Under the pieces are notes generated by a model. The model did no database searches and was not told where the DNA came from. It saw only the letters and a list, made by a program, of their open reading frames with translations. 6,904 nt of DNA from Candidatus Hydrogenedentota bacterium (lineage in GTDB: Bacteria; Hydrogenedentota; Hydrogenedentia; Hydrogenedentales; CAITNO01): contig SKQZ01000050.1 of NCBI GenBank assembly GCA_007118765.1, forward strand, positions 1 to 6,904. Reading direction: 5' to 3'. A program made the position numbers and the translations under genes. Positions within the stretch are counted from its first letter, which is position 1. Every line of letters starts with the position of its first letter. Positions 6,594 to 6,904 of this stretch are shown piece after piece.

Positions 6594-6624
6594 TGGTATT
6601 TTTTCCCGGCACCCACTTATGCTG
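6572..6624. repeat. 9-bp inverted repeat bracketing the katG -35
   Basis: CAGCATAAG (6572-6580) and CTTATGCTG (6616-6624) are perfect inverted copies with 35 bases between them. The first arm lies in the -10/-35 spacer and the second upstream of the -35 at 6588-6593. The arm centres are 44 bp apart, about four helical turns, so two protein dimers or a looped dimer could bind on one face of the helix. This is a candidate operator; the regulator is unknown. Confidence 0.6.
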
Positions 6625-6904
6625 CAAAGGTATTGGTTAGGCTAAGCGCTATGCCTTGAATTAAGGAAACAGTACCGCCAGGCGGTTTATTTCATTTTGC
6701 TGGCGTGGCGGGCCGGGAAATAAGCGCCTGCACGGGGCAGCGATTCACTTAATGAAGATAGTTTCACAGCAAACACAATCGTCATTGCCGCGTCGGGCTT
6801 GCGCCCTCCGCGCATAGACGATTATACCGACTCGTTCCCAAGTTCCCACTTGGGAACGCACTCTCTCTTGAAGTTCTACTTCCTCTTGCCGCGCACCACC
6901 TGTC
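6625..6904. other. Non-coding stretch upstream of katG
   Basis: No supported gene is seen in this 280-base end region on either strand. It holds the REP-like palindrome described separately, a small GC-rich palindrome ACCGCCAGGCGGT (6674-6686) followed by a T-rich run resembling a weak plus-strand terminator, and a short GGGC-TTGC-GCCC hairpin near 6805-6816. No tRNA or rRNA signature was recognised. A minus-strand reading frame ending at 6876 enters from the window edge but is too short to judge. Confidence 0.5.
6833..6858. repeat. REP-like palindromic repeat element
   Basis: CGTTCCCAAG (6833-6842) and CTTGGGAACG (6849-6858) form a perfect 10-bp inverted repeat around the loop TTCCCA. Elements of the type 'CTCGTTCCCA...TGGGAACG' occur in many copies between genes of diverse Gram-negative bacteria and are often associated with REP-associated (Y1-type) transposases. 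That comparison is from memory. Only one copy is seen here, and no T-tract follows on either strand, so a simple terminator is less likely. Confidence 0.55.

Noticed and set aside
4824..6659. Open frame of 611 codons on the plus strand, antisense to katG and crossing its promoter
   Set aside because: It lies opposite an unmistakable katG; the high third-position GC of katG removes stops from the antisense frame. Its translation shows no recognisable domain and its start has no ribosome binding site.
6876..6902. Minus-strand frame entering from the right edge and ending VVRGKRK-stop at 6876
   Set aside because: Could be the basic tail of a neighbouring gene, and a REP-like element just after a gene end would be typical, but nine codons are too few to support a call.
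1..6904. CRISPR array, defence island, prophage or insertion sequence
   Set aside because: No regularly spaced repeats, transposase, integrase, tRNA attachment site or defence-type domain was found; all long frames are accounted for by metabolic and envelope genes.

Overview
The window comes from a Gram-negative bacterium, because it encodes a lipid A biosynthesis enzyme (LpxB) and an outer-membrane-type lipoprotein precursor. Coding DNA is moderately to highly GC-rich. The order 'Gfo/Idh/MocA oxidoreductase, then lpxB' and the unfamiliar secreted lipoprotein are compatible with a deep-branching phylum of the PVC/FCB or Hydrogenedentes sort, or with Deltaproteobacteria. The sequence alone does not settle the taxon.

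Positions 1-2842 (+ strand) hold a tightly packed rightward gene set: the 3' three quarters of an NAD(P)-dependent sugar oxidoreductase, lpxB overlapping it by 4 bp, and 26 bp later a lipoprotein gene of unrecognised function. The first two genes are translationally coupled and very probably work on the same UDP-sugar/lipid A route. The oxidoreductase may be GnnA-like, which would imply a 2,3-diamino sugar in lipid A, but its partner GnnB is not in the window.

Positions 2856-3980 (- strand) encode a multi-pass membrane acyltransferase of family 3, converging on the lipoprotein gene with only 13 bp between the stop codons. It is probably an O-acyltransferase for a surface glycan or lipid. Positions 3981-4280 are intergenic, with a clear intrinsic terminator for katG, a weak candidate promoter for the acyltransferase and an inverted repeat.

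Positions 4281-6476 (- strand) are a complete, apparently intact katG catalase-peroxidase. Its upstream region (6477-6904) has a good ribosome binding site and a strong sigma70-type promoter (TTGACA, 17 bp, TAGACT). The -10 lies in a tandem 8-bp repeat, and a 9-bp inverted repeat brackets the -35, which suggests regulated transcription. Further right is non-coding DNA with a 10-bp-arm palindrome of the REP type. No CRISPR array, tRNA, rRNA, insertion sequence or defence system was seen. The genes are mostly recognisable; the points of interest are the orphan lipoprotein, the lipid A oxidoreductase and the katG control region.
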